A stretch of DNA of 64,000 nucleotides, taken from positions 43,546,848 to 43,610,847 of the forward strand of contig JAVMKO010000010.1 of NCBI GenBank assembly GCA_032164245.1, read 5' to 3'. The position numbers and the translations under genes were made by a program. Under the pieces are notes generated by a model, which did not search any database, was not told the origin of the DNA, and worked only from the letters and a program-made list of their open reading frames with translations. Source of the DNA: Sternotherus odoratus (taxonomy: Eukaryota; Chordata; Testudines; Kinosternidae). This document shows, one piece after another, positions 44,756 to 55,219 of this stretch (positions are counted from its first letter, which is position 1; the number at the start of each line of letters is the position of its first letter).

Positions 44756-45515
44756 GGGGTGGGCAAACTACTGACCGGGGGGGCCACATCCGGCCCTTCA
44801 GACATTTTAATTCAGACTTTAAGCTCCCGCCAGAGAGCAAGGTCTAGGACTTTCCCCATTCCTACACGTCTGTCGGGGAGCAGGGTCAGGGGCTTGCTCC
44901 ACTCCACATGTGCTGTGGCTCCACACAGCTCCTGGAAGAATCAACATGTCCCCTCTCCAGCTCCTACACACAGGGGCAGCCAGGGAGCTCCACACATTGA
45001 CCCCACCCCAAGCACTGCCTCCACAGCTCCCATTTGCTGGGAACTGCAGCCAATCAGAACTGGCTTGCTATGCTTCCTTGTAGGAGTGCAGGGGGCACAT
45101 GCTGCTATTTCCAGGAGCCGCTTGAGGTAAGCACCAACTGGAGCCTGACTCCCTCCTGTGCCCCAACACTCTGCCCCAGCCCTGATACCCCTCCCGCCCT
45201 CCAAACCCCTCGGTCCCAACCTGGAGCACCTTCTTGCATCCCCAATCCCTCATTCCTAGTCCCAACCCAGAACTCACATCCCTAGCTGGAGCTGCACCCC
45301 CCTCTGTACCCCAACCCCCTACCCCAGCTCGGAGCCCTCTCCCACACCCTGAACTCCTCATTTTTGGCTCCATCCCAGAGTCCACACCCCCAGCTGGAGC
45401 CCTCAACCTCTCCCACATCCCAACCCCCAATTTCATGAGCATTCATGGCCTACCATACAATTTCCATACCCAGATGTGGGCCTCGGGCCAAAAGGTTTGC
45501 CCATCTCTGCTCTAG
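44756..45515. mobile_element. hAT-like non-autonomous element
   Basis: The left end, GGGGTGGGCAAACTACTGACC, is mirrored by GGCCAAAAGGTTTGCCCATC at the right. The interior includes CCGGCCCTTCAGACATTTTA and C-rich tandem CCCCAACC-type sequence. Terminal bases are decayed, and no target duplication is clear. A partial relative is at 47265-47600. Confidence 0.6.
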
Positions 45516-46082
45516 AAGCTCAACAGAGCCACTTCTCAACCAGTCTCAAGAATTGTTCTAGAAATAAGTAAGTCACTCCCTGATTCTAAGTGCCCATTGG
45601 TGGACATCAGATGCCTTGCAAGATCAAGCCACGTGTGGAATCAAAATCTTTCTAAGCAGCTTGTCCATCCAGCTGGATCCAGCAGCATCTTTAGATCAAG
45701 TTCAGGATGAAACCTTAAAGCCTCCCCACATGAATCAGACTTATTCAACTTTTTATTGTGCAAGTTCTAAAAGCCAGGCAAGGTCTATGGCAGATCAGTT
45801 TGCAGTCAAGATGGTTTGGGTTTTCAAAATGCGTTTGCCACTGCACCTGGCTGGCAGCGATTTCTCCAGCCCCGGCATTTCAGAGTTTAATCTTTTCAAG
45901 CTCAGAGCTATGGGCACAGGGAAAATGATGACACCAAAGGCGAGGCTGACATATTTAGATATGAATGAGAATGTTTGAAGTTTGATTATTCGTACCCATC
46001 ACATGAATTCAAACATTTCATACCAGTTTTGATCATTCCTTAGATACCCACTTCATTCTGCAAGTCAGAAAGGAGCTCTTAC

Positions 46083-46259
46083 CTCAGTGTCTATGTCTGC
46101 GCTGGCCCCAATGTCACTACTGTTAGGGAAGTATTTTTCATCAGTCTCTACTGTCTGCCAGTAGAACCCAGCTGGCATTGCAAATGCTTTTTCCACTGCC
46201 TGAAATGCACAAAAGACAGCTGCTATTTGCGAATTATCTTGATCCTTCAAAGTCAGGAA
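46083..46259 (-). CDS. Exon of large NDPK-module gene
   Basis: 59 codons, phase 0 to phase 0. The acceptor has a good pyrimidine tract (CTGTCTTTTTCAG) and the donor is GAG|GTAAGA, close to consensus. The peptide begins FLTLKDQDNSQIAAVFC and contains FQAVEKAFAMPAGFYWQTVE, ending in an acidic Asp/Glu-rich segment (IGASADIDTE). The acidic end may be a linker before the first NDPK-like module, whose first strand starts the next exon in phase. The domain is not recognised. The next exon downstream (35242) lies across the DIRS and LTR insertions, so more exons of multiple-of-three length could exist between them. Confidence 0.74.
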
Positions 46260-47264
46260 CTGAAAAAGACAGCGTGGTTAATGCTAAGGCTAGAGATCGG
46301 AAAAAGTGACAAAGGATTATACTCATTAGTCCAATATCATGGCATTTTTTTGTTCTATCCGCCCCATTAGGTGCAATAAAGACTACCTGAAATGACATCC
46401 AAGAGCACAGATCTGTTACAAATGGTATCTTGGGAGAATGAACATAATTAGGGACCAACCCAGCTACCATTTCATTTGCAGACCACCCACTGACTTAATG
46501 TGTGTTACATGCAATGGGGGATGGCAGGATCAAACCTGCACCTTCTGCACCTTGCCTGTCAGCGAGGGTTCTGAACATCTCACGGGAAAGGGCTCTATGA
46601 AGAGACTAATTTGATTAGCTGTTGAACATTGCAACCAGGTTAGGAATCGGCCAATTGTTACAAGAATGAAACCAAAGTCAGTTCATCAAAGCAAATTAAA
46701 CACACACCACATTTCGGAAGGTCCTGTTATTTCAGATACAGTCACTACTCAGGCCGATGAGGGGCTGGCCTTTAGCTCCACATCGCAGCATCCTGGAGGC
46801 ATTTCATTACCCAGCATAAACTACACCCCTGACTTTCTATTATTACGTTCACATTTTCTGTGCAGCAAACCAAGCAAATTGCAAGAGTGCAGTTTGAGCC
46901 TCTCTGCTTAAGGATGTGCCAGCTACTTCCCAGTCATAACAATTTGTTCTGGCTTGAAGATTAGCATGCAAGGATACAGACCATGAATTAATGCATCTAC
47001 AGAACATCTTATTGGTCAAGTTCTGGTTAATGGGACAAATTCTGCTCTCAGTTATACCAGTGTAAATTTGAAGTCGCTCCATGAATACCAGTGGAATTAC
47101 TTGGGATTTACACAGAGCAGAATTTAGCCCTCTGACTGGAAAAAAAAAAAATTCTAAGCCAGATCTTCAGCTGGTGTAAATCAGCATGAGTCCACCGACT
47201 TTTGTTGAACAACTCAGTTTACACCAGCCATGAATTTGACCCAAGAGATTAAGACAGATAAGGG

Positions 47265-47600
47265 AAAACTACGGTTCAGGGGCCTTCAGATATTTTAATC
47301 CAGCCCTGGAGCTCTCTCCGGAGAGCAGGATCTGGAGCTTGCCCAATTCCAATGCTCCAGCCGGGGAGTGGGGTTGGGGGTTCGCCCTGCTCTGCATGTG
47401 CTGTGGCCCTGCATGGCTCCTGGAATCACCTGCATGTCCCCCCTCCAGCTCCTACCCATAGGAGCAGCCAGGAGGCTCCAGACGCTGTCCCCACACCAAG
47501 CACCACCTCCACACCTCCCTTTGGCCAGGAACTGTGGTCAATCGGAGCTGCCTGGATATGACTCCATGTAGGAGCACAGAGGGGACATCCATTATGTCTG
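47265..47600. mobile_element. Partial hAT-like element related to 44756-45515
   Basis: Shares CTTCAGATATTTTAATCCAG, the TGTGCTGTGGC box and the AGCTCCTACCCATAGGAGCAG region with the left half of the 44756 element. The right part is missing. Confidence 0.55.
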
Positions 47601-47699
47601 AAAGCCTCCCTGTTATCTTTAAGGAAAGTGGGAGAGAATCTCTGCCTAGATTCTAGCCACTTTGCACCATTCAGGGGGTGTTAAGTGGAGGAAGCTGGT

Positions 47700-47990
47700 C
47701 TTCTATGGCCGAGTAGGAGACCTCTCTGCTGTCACAAGGCAGCATAGTCAGCTCCTGTGCCAACTGCCCCAACACCCTGGCCCGGGCGGGCTGGCTGACG
47801 GCTCCCGGCAGCCAGTGCCCGGGTCCCGGCAGCGGGTGGGCTGCGGAGCTGCCGCCCCGACCCTGTGGCGGGCGGGCTGCTGCTCCGACAGCTCATTTTT
47901 TTATTATTATTAAATAACGGACTTTTTGATTTAACGGACACCCCCTCGCCCGAATTAGTCCGTTAAATGGAGGTTTTACTGTACTCTTTT
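47700..47990 (-). mobile_element. pogo/Tigger-like DNA transposon fragment
   Basis: Right end GTTAAATGGAGGTTTTACTG followed by TA, the complement of a CAGTAAAACCTCC-type pogo terminus with a TA target. An internal GGACTTTTTGATTTAACGGAC also fits. The opposite end was not found. It truncates the LTR that begins immediately to its right. Confidence 0.5.
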
Positions 47991-47991
47991 G

Positions 47992-48281
47992 TGGGCCCTT
48001 AACCTGGCCCACAGCCTGGGGCTTTGTTCGGCTGGAGCTCCCCTGCTCCTTCCCCGGCACTGCTTCCCAGGCAGCCAGGTCCTCCTCCTCTCCAGAACGT
48101 TAGAGAGAGTCTGTCTCCTACTGGACCCCCGCCCTCTTATAAGAGCCAGCTAGGTCCTGGTTGCAGTGGCTACAGCTGACGTGGCTGTTTTCCCAAACAG
48201 CCCCGCTTTTCCCTTGCCACAGCTCTCCCAGGGCTGTTTTAAGCCCTTAGGGCAGGAGCAGGGTGACCACCCCACTACAGG
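47992..48281 (-). mobile_element. Truncated solo LTR, relative of 20068-20782
   Basis: Read on the minus strand it begins TGTAGTGGGGTGGTCACC and contains CTCTTATAAGAGGGC, a TATA-like box in the same relative place as in the LTR at 20068. The 3' part is lost where the pogo-like element lies. Confidence 0.5.
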
Positions 48282-48639
48282 CACACGCTGGGATCTGAGA
48301 GCTCCCAGATCTCACAGCTAGCCATGGTGCACCAAAGACATCTCAGGTAACTGTCATACCCATACATGAAGGACACGAAATGTCCACACCTGGAGCGTAG
48401 CTTGAAGCCAGTAGACTGTTTCTCAGACTGTGTGAAAAGAAGAGAGAAAGAGAGAGCAGAGGCAGCAGTAAAAGAATAATGAAACATCTAAAGATCTGTG
48501 AGGTGCTGAGTCCAGACCACATTACTTAATACAATTTTTATTTATTTGTTTGACAGACAACAATTAGCGGTAGCAGCTCTGCAGTCAAGAACCTAATGAG
48601 AATCAGGAGAAGATGGCAGTGAAGATGATGAAATGCTGA

Positions 48640-49505
48640 TGTGACAGCAGCAGCAGTTGTCCAAGGGAGCGACTCCATCAGGCCAGTCCTCGCTTACAGA
48701 CAACCCCCCAACCTGAATCAAATACTCACCAGCAACTACACACCACACAATAAAAACACTAACCCAGGAACCAAACCCTGCCACAAATCCCGGTGCCAAC
48801 TCTGTCCACATATCTATTTAAGGGACACCATTATAGGCTCCAACCACATCAGCCACAGCATCAGGGACTTGTTCACCTGCACATCTACCAATGTGATATA
48901 TACCATCAGGTGCCAGCAATGCCCCTCTGCCATGTACATTGGCCAAACTGGACAGTCTCTGCACAAAAGAAGAAATGGACACAAATCTGACATAAAGAAT
49001 TATAACACCCCAAAACCAGTAGGTGAATACTTCAATCTCCCTACTTCAAACCCAATAACAGACCTAAAAGTGGCATTTCTTCCACAAAAATACTTCAAAA
49101 ACAGACTCCAGCGAGAAACTGCGGAACTGAAATTAATTTGCAAACTGGACACCATCACATTAGTCCTGAATAAAGACTGGGAGTGGATGGGTCACTACAA
49201 AAACTAATATTCCCCTTGCTGATTCTCACACCTTCTTGTCAACTGTTTGAAATGGGCCACCTTGATTACATGGAACTCAATGGCACTACAAAAGTGATTT
49301 TTCTTCCCTTCTTGTCAACTGTTGAGAATAACCCACTTCCACCTTAATTAAATTGGCTCATTTGCACCGACCTCCCTCTCCTCACTTAGTAAGGCAACTC
49401 CCACCTTTTCATACTGCATTTTCCATTCCATGCATCTGATGAAGTGGGTTTTAGCCCACGAAAACTTATGCCCAAGTAAATTTGTTAGTCTCTAAACTGT
49501 GATAG
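48640..49505 (+). mobile_element. Penelope-like element 3' fragment
   Basis: This includes the GIY-YIG endonuclease frame (48641-49207), a 3' untranslated part and the conserved tail. The tail holds CTGATGA (49436-49442), a GTGGG...CCCAC stem (49444-49459) and GAAA (49460-49463), then TTTGTTAGTCTCTAAA. It ends abruptly near 49505, so the last about 50 bp of the tail seen in other copies is missing. The reverse transcriptase half is absent, consistent with 5' truncation. Confidence 0.85.
48641..49207 (+). CDS. Penelope-like GIY-YIG endonuclease, partial
   Basis: 188 open codons encode the C-terminal part of a PLE protein. A Cys-rich segment (CHKSRCQLC) precedes the GIY-YIG nuclease: VIYTIRCQQCPSAMYIGQTG supplies the Tyr and the YIG, and SLHKRRNGHKSDI supplies the Arg/His helix. 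The frame then continues to LKLICKLDTITLVLNKDWEW and a natural stop. In PLEs this nuclease nicks target DNA to prime reverse transcription. The N-terminal reverse transcriptase is missing, so the copy cannot move by itself. The uninterrupted frame suggests limited age. Confidence 0.85.
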   Translation: MTAAAVVQGSDSIRPVLAYRQPPNLNQILTSNYTPHNKNTNPGTKPCHKSRCQLCPHIYLRDTIIGSNHISHSIRDLFTCTSTNVIYTIRCQQCPSAMYIGQTGQSLHKRRNGHKSDIKNYNTPKPVGEYFNLPTSNPITDLKVAFLPQKYFKNRLQRETAELKLICKLDTITLVLNKDWEWMGHYKN

Positions 49506-50450
49506 TAAAAGCTGCTAATAAGAGGCAGGTGCTGGGGTTCCCCCTTACCAGGGGTGAATGCATGGTGCTTGTTGGTTAAACAATGTAAGGCATTAAAACT
49601 CTACAGCTATGGGATTTGTCAGTCACATGCTAAGAGCAGAGATTCAGGAGTGGGGAGGTATTATAACACATATATTGGAGAAGAGAATGAACCTCACATC
49701 TATAAGGCATTGCAAAACTCTAATGGTTTTTGTCAGCTGTGTCATACAAATATCCCATTAATATAGTCTCTGGAAAAGAGCTTCTTAAATTTTAATCAGA
49801 GAACAGCCCCCAGGAGGTCATTCTGCTGATGCAAGATAGTTCCCCATCATACATTTTCTTGTGCTTTCTCTAGTCTTGTTTTAAATGTCCCAAGTGATGG
49901 GGGCTTTTAACCTCTTCCCTTGGGAGACTAAAGTCTAATTGATCGAGTTCAGAATGTTCAGACCAAGAAATTCCCCAGTGGCTCCCCATTCTTCATGATC
50001 TTTAGAGACTATGTTCCCATAACATGAAGCACACACTGGTATCATTGGTATTAGACAGAAGTATTTTGTTGCAGCTAGAAGTTTATACCTATCATTTAAC
50101 CAGAATGATCACATCTTTGAAAACGTAGACTCATCTTTGGTCTTTTGTATGTATGGGAGTAGATCTCTTATGTGGCATGTTGTTCACAAACACTGGAGGC
50201 AGGTTGTTCTCAAGGGGGCTGTATTTCTATATTACCTGATTGAGGAAATACTACAGCAGTGAATTTTGTAAGCCTTCGGTGATATGCCTTGAGTCTTCAT
50301 ATAGCCACCAAGTGCTCTTGTTACCCCATATTGTGCTGTGTTATTATTTTTTGAACAACACTCATCCTAAGCTTCAATAGAATTACACCCAGGAGAATCT
50401 GGACTGGGCCCAAAACTCCAGTTGTGGTCAATGGGAGTCTTGTCTGAGTA

Positions 50451-50736
50451 GGAGATGACAGAACAAGGAGTAATGGTCTCAAGTTGCAGTGGGGAAGGTT
50501 CAGGTTGGATATTAGGAAAACCTTTTTCACTAGGTGGGTGGTGAAGCACTGGAATGGGTTACCTAGGGAGGTGGTAGAATCTCCTTCCTTAGAGGTTTTT
50601 AAGGTCAGGCTTGACAAAGCCCTGGCTGGGATGATTTAGTTGGTGTTGGTCCTGCTTTGAGCAGGGGGTTGGAATAGATGACCTTCTGAGGTCCCTTCCA
50701 ACCCTGATATGCTAGGATTCTATGATTCTAAAAAGT
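50451..50736 (+). mobile_element. CR1 LINE 3' end
   Basis: Same 3' end as 18660-18915 with fewer changes: GATGACAGAACAAGGAGTAA, GGTGAAGCACTGGAATGGGT, ending GATTCTATGATTCTA. Confidence 0.9.
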
Positions 50737-51499
50737 AAGGATGGGCCCGTTATTAATCAGAACTATCACGTGAAAAAGGAAAACAACCCTTCACTTGTTG
50801 GTGGAAGTCAGCTGGGAACTAGCTAATTTCCAGGGCTATGCCAGAGCCACTGGAGGATTCCACCATGGGCAAGTGAGGCAGAGCCAGTGCTTCACAGCTG
50901 AGCAAGCCCTGATCCACCTCACACCAGCAGGAGCCCCCATCCTCTCTTGGCATTTGCTCCAGATATAATCCACCTCCCGGATGCCCCCAGAAGCCTGAGA
51001 ACTTGCACAGACTGGTTGTCCAGGGTGGCTCTGTGCAGAGTGGCCAAGAAAAAGCAGGCAAGGACTATGAGACTGCCTGCCCACTAGTGCTCAGAGCAGT
51101 GCTGGAGGTACTAAAGAGGTACGTCTTGTTGACTTGGAATTAAGGAACAGGAGAGGGGAAGGAGGTTATCAGGACAAATACACAGCATCCCAAGGGTTAA
51201 TGTGAAAATGCAGTTAGTTGTATATTATATTGAAATGAAGCAATCCCCTTTTTGCTGACATGGAACACTAATTGCTAACCTCCACAAGGATTATGTCACT
51301 CCTAAAATAACCTGGGGTTTTAATGATCCCCTTGTGAAATTGCTCTGGATATCCAAAATGAAATTCCACAGATCGATATAAAGTATGTATAGCATTAATA
51401 ACGGAGACTTTCAAAGTAAGGCACCAAGGGCAAAGTGATCTATTTTGGGACTCAGAATTTGCTGAGAAACTACTGGACCATCTGATTGAGAACTACATG

Positions 51500-51572
<73 letters not shown>
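51500..51572. repeat. Compound (TC)n-(AC)n microsatellite
   Basis: About 21 TC units run directly into about 14 CA units. Confidence 0.95.
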
Positions 51573-51574
<2 letters not shown>

Positions 51575-53211
51575 AGGACTCTGGGCCCCACTGTGATATC
51601 AGTGATAAATAATAATGATCACTGGTGCTATACCAGAGTTTTCAAGCTGATAGGCCTGATTAATTCTCACACTGAATTTCACATGCAAAACTGATACGGT
51701 GCTGGTTTTTATTAACTCTGGGACAGACTGTCCCCTAGTGTCAATCAACATGACTCCAGTATAGTCAATAGCGCCAGTCCCCGTCAGCTGAGAAACTGGG
51801 CGATTCTTGCTTGCTTAGAGAGATCAGAATTTTAACAGAAAGCTTCACATTTTAAAAGTGAGTTGGCCTGGTTAAAGGGTCATGATGTGATATGGCCTTC
51901 GTGTAATTAAGGGAGTGATCCCAGGAGGTGCTGAGCACCTGAAATTGCGGGGGGAAATCTGGCCTTTTATCTGATTTAATTTCTTCTAAGCAGGCGAGGC
52001 TGAGATAGATCCCTCACACAGAAAATGGGTTTGCTGCCTGGCTGTTCAATTTCTAATGATTTATAATTCCCCTAATAAGGGACAGACATAAAAGCTCTGC
52101 CTGATTTAAATGAGGCCTTATTCTATGCTTTACAAATAAGCACCTGATTTATGTTGTACAAATATATTAGGTAACTCTCAGGAGCTTGGCAGTACTTGAA
52201 ACCACGTTGGCTACACAGCAATGAGAGAGAAGCTGCCTTTTCAGTCAAGGAGGTGGAACATCATATAGGCAAAATTGTAAGTTATGTTAGTGCCCACCTC
52301 TTCATTGTACTGATTGGTGTTGGGTAACTATTAGCCCTGAATCTGATTAAAATTATATAAGAGATATTGTACTGCATCAGTTTCAAAGGAATCGGCACAA
52401 ACATGAAACAACACTGCAGTGTGCACTGATTCCTGGGATTGTGTATCTGTGCTTATATTGACCTGGGAATTATGGGAAAACAACATAACGGACCGATGCT
52501 GCTGATGCTATGAGAAGACAATGAGTGGCACACAATCAGCAGATAGGGTAAAGAGCCTGGGCAGCAAGGGCTGAATGCATTATACCTTGGAAGGGAAGAA
52601 TAAGCGCATTCACTAGTGGTCCTTGCTAGACCTTCAGGAAAAAGACCATTGCCACCAATGCAGCCATCTGGCTGTTTACCAATCTGTAAACATCATGGCT
52701 TCACCTCTCCACAGTATAGCATCCTCTGTGGGGCTAAGCAGTTCTGGGAGTTCCCTGGCACTAAGGAAATGCAGGCAGCCACTTTCTGACTGGCTGCTGC
52801 GGGGAAATGCTAGGAGAACAAGAGGCTCAGACCATCTGTCCTGCAGCAACCATAATTTGTCCCAGAGAACTGTTGCCTTGAATGCAGCTGTGACCATTCA
52901 CAATAAGGTAGAACAGGTCAGTCCTATATAATGTCCGAGGTCCCTCAAGGAAACAGATATGTCTATTAAACCAGAAACAAATGAACTCTTCTAGCATTTC
53001 TTTCATTTGAGTAGATATTATAGAGGACGTGTACATCCTGACAACAGTGAAAGGGTTAATCTTTATGCTCCCTGTGGATCATTAGACATGCCCATGTTGG
53101 GTATGAGGTTAATGCCTTCCTAGGCTTAGTTTAGTCTGATACATTTCTAAAGGGCTTGATCCCAAAAGGTGCTGAGTGCTTGTAATCCTCATTTACTGAA
53201 GGATAGGTTTT

Positions 53212-54602
53212 CATCAATGGCTATTATCCAGAATGGGCAGGGATGCAAACCCATGCTCTGAGGTGTCCCTAGCCTCTGTTTTCCAGATGCTGGGATTAGG
53301 TGTGTGACGGGTTCAGTCACAGAGACTCCCTTGTGACTGTCACCTGATGTGCTGAAATTACCTCTGAATCCATGCCACCTTGGGACTCCAGAACCCTGCC
53401 TTGTTGAGCCAGACACGCTAGCCTGATGCAACACAGACTCAGGGTCTGGGCCATGCCTCTAAAGCTGCAGACTTTAACCAAAAACTGCTCAGCAGCTCTC
53501 CAGCACCCAGACACCCAGTTCCCAATGGGATCCAAACCCCAAATAAATCTGTTTTACCCTGTATAAAGCTTATACAGGGTAAATCAGTAAATTGCCTGCC
53601 CTCCATAATACTGATAGATCTGCACAGCTGTTTACTCCCCCAGGTATTAATCACTTACTCTGGGGTTTATTAATAAACAAAAGTGATTTTATTAAGTATA
53701 AAAACTAGGATTTAAGTGGTTTCAAGTTAAAAAGGACAGAACAAAGTCACCAAGCAAAACAAAGCAAAATCACGCAAGTCTAAGCCTAACACATCAAGAA
53801 ACCGATTACGGGTAATATCTCAACCTCAAAGATGTTCTAATAAGATTCTTTCACACACTAGACTCCTTCCTAGTCTGGGCCCAATCCTTTCCCCGGTACA
53901 GCCCATGTTAGTTCTAGCAGACATCTCAGGTGATAAGCAGGGGTTTTCTCATGGCCGGCCTCCTTTTGTCCTGCTCCATGCCCTGTTATAGCTTTGGCAC
54001 AAGGTGGGACTCTTGTTTCTCTGGGTTCCCAACCTTCCTTCTAAATGGAAAAGTACCAGATTTAAGATGGATTTCATTATCAGGTGACATGGTCACATGT
54101 CACTGTAAGACACCCTAGTCTCCTTTCCCCATGGGCTGACCCACATGTACATAGGAAGGTTTGCAAGTAAACAGAGCCATTTACAGTTCGTTGATTCTGA
54201 AGCACCCTTAATGGCTTCCACTTTATATGTTTACATCAGTAATGCAAGTTTATATCTTATTCTCCTAACTCAAGACATAGAAATGATACAGTTAAACAAA
54301 TAGAATAAACACATGCAGTAGAAGATTATAAGCTTTGTAATGATCCTTACAAGAGATCTTTTGCATAAAGCATATTCCAGTTACATCATATTCACATTCA
54401 CAAGCATATTTTCATAAAGCATATGGAGTGCAATGTCACAAGGTGACAGGGGATGGATCACTTGATGATTACCTGTTGTGTTCATTCCCTCTGAATCACC
54501 TGGCATTGGTCACTGTCAGAAGAGTGGGTATTGGCCACTGTCAGCCACTAGGCTAGATGGACCATTGGTCTGACTCAATATGGCTGTTCTTATGTTCTTA
54601 CT
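53212..54602 (+). mobile_element. CR1 LINE 3' end split by a solo LTR
   Basis: Two pieces, 53212-53302 and 54441-54602, join into one CR1 3' end: ATGGCTATTATCCAGAATGG before the LTR; then GACAGGGGATGGATCACTTG, CTAGATGGACCATTGGTCTG and the terminal GTTCTTATGTTCTTA after it. Confidence 0.82.
53303..54440. mobile_element. Solo LTR with 5-bp target duplication inside a CR1
   Basis: 1138 bp starting TGTGACGGGT and ending AATGTCACA, so the ends are a 6-bp inverted TGTGAC/GTCACA. A perfect AGGTG duplication flanks it (53298-53302 and 54441-54445). GTATAAAGCTTATACAGGG near 53562 contains a TATA-like palindrome. No internal genes. Confidence 0.8.
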
Positions 54603-54649
54603 GCAATGGGAGTTATGAGTACTAAGTAGGGCTTAGGACCGTACCCTAA

Positions 54650-54905
54650 GCATAGTCACCGACTCTTTGGGTGCTCTAGGGCTGGAGCACCCACGGGGAA
54701 AAATTGGTGGGTGCTCTGTTCCAGCACTGGGAGGGACTAGGGAGGAGGGGAAATGTGGCATGCTCCAGGAAGAGGTGGGGCCTGGCCGGGGATTTAGGGA
54801 AGGATTGGAATGGAGGCAGGGCAGGGGCAGAAGGGGGTGGGACAGGGGTGGAGTCAGGGTGGAGCTAGGGCCGAGCACCTATTGGCGCCGGGAAAAGTTG
54901 GCCCC
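54650..54905. mobile_element. Shorter copy of the 3656-4265 DNA transposon family
   Basis: It has the same left end (TAGTCACCGACTCTTTGGGTGCTC-like), the same GGAGCACCCACGGGGAAAAA palindrome box and a G-rich interior. It ends near CGAGCACCTATTGGCGCC. Confidence 0.55.
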
Positions 54906-55018
54906 AAGCCCTTACCTAGACTATAGGAAAAGATTCCTAATGGATGAAGGCTGACACCTATTGCTGGCCCTAGCATGGTAGAACACAGAAAGAACACAGT
55001 TCCCAGATACGGTAGTAC

Positions 55019-55213
55019 CTTAGGGTCGGGGTTAAGAGCGGTGATGCAGTTGAGCCGTACAGTGGGAATCTCCGGAAGCAGTGGGTATAGTTGGTTCTCG
55101 AGGTGACTGGTCAGTTCTCTGCTCCACCAGATAACATTTGGAAGCCATGTATGGGAGAGGTACGTAGAGATCTGCTGGTAAAAAATGGATGTTCCTCGAA
55201 GAGCTTCCTTAGC
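55019..55213 (-). CDS. Exon of large NDPK-module gene
   Basis: 65 codons, phase 0 at both ends, between acceptor TTTGTAG and donor AAG|GTACTA. The peptide starts AKEALRGTSIFYQQ and includes WLPNVIWWSRELTSHLENQL and PTVRLNCITALNP. The tryptophan-rich amphipathic stretch looks like structured protein, but I recognise no family. It lies about 8 kb downstream of the exon at 63302 and about 9 kb upstream of that at 46083. Introns around it are filled with CR1, LTR and MITE insertions. No frameshift or stop interrupts it, so the locus looks active rather than decayed. Confidence 0.76.
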
Positions 55214-55219
55214 CTACAA

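Noticed and set aside
48390..48427. Exon-like block on the minus strand (SEKQSTGFKLRS)
   Set aside because: It has a good acceptor, but the usable donors give 38 nt or a phase-2 end, conflicting with the phase-0 exons on both sides.
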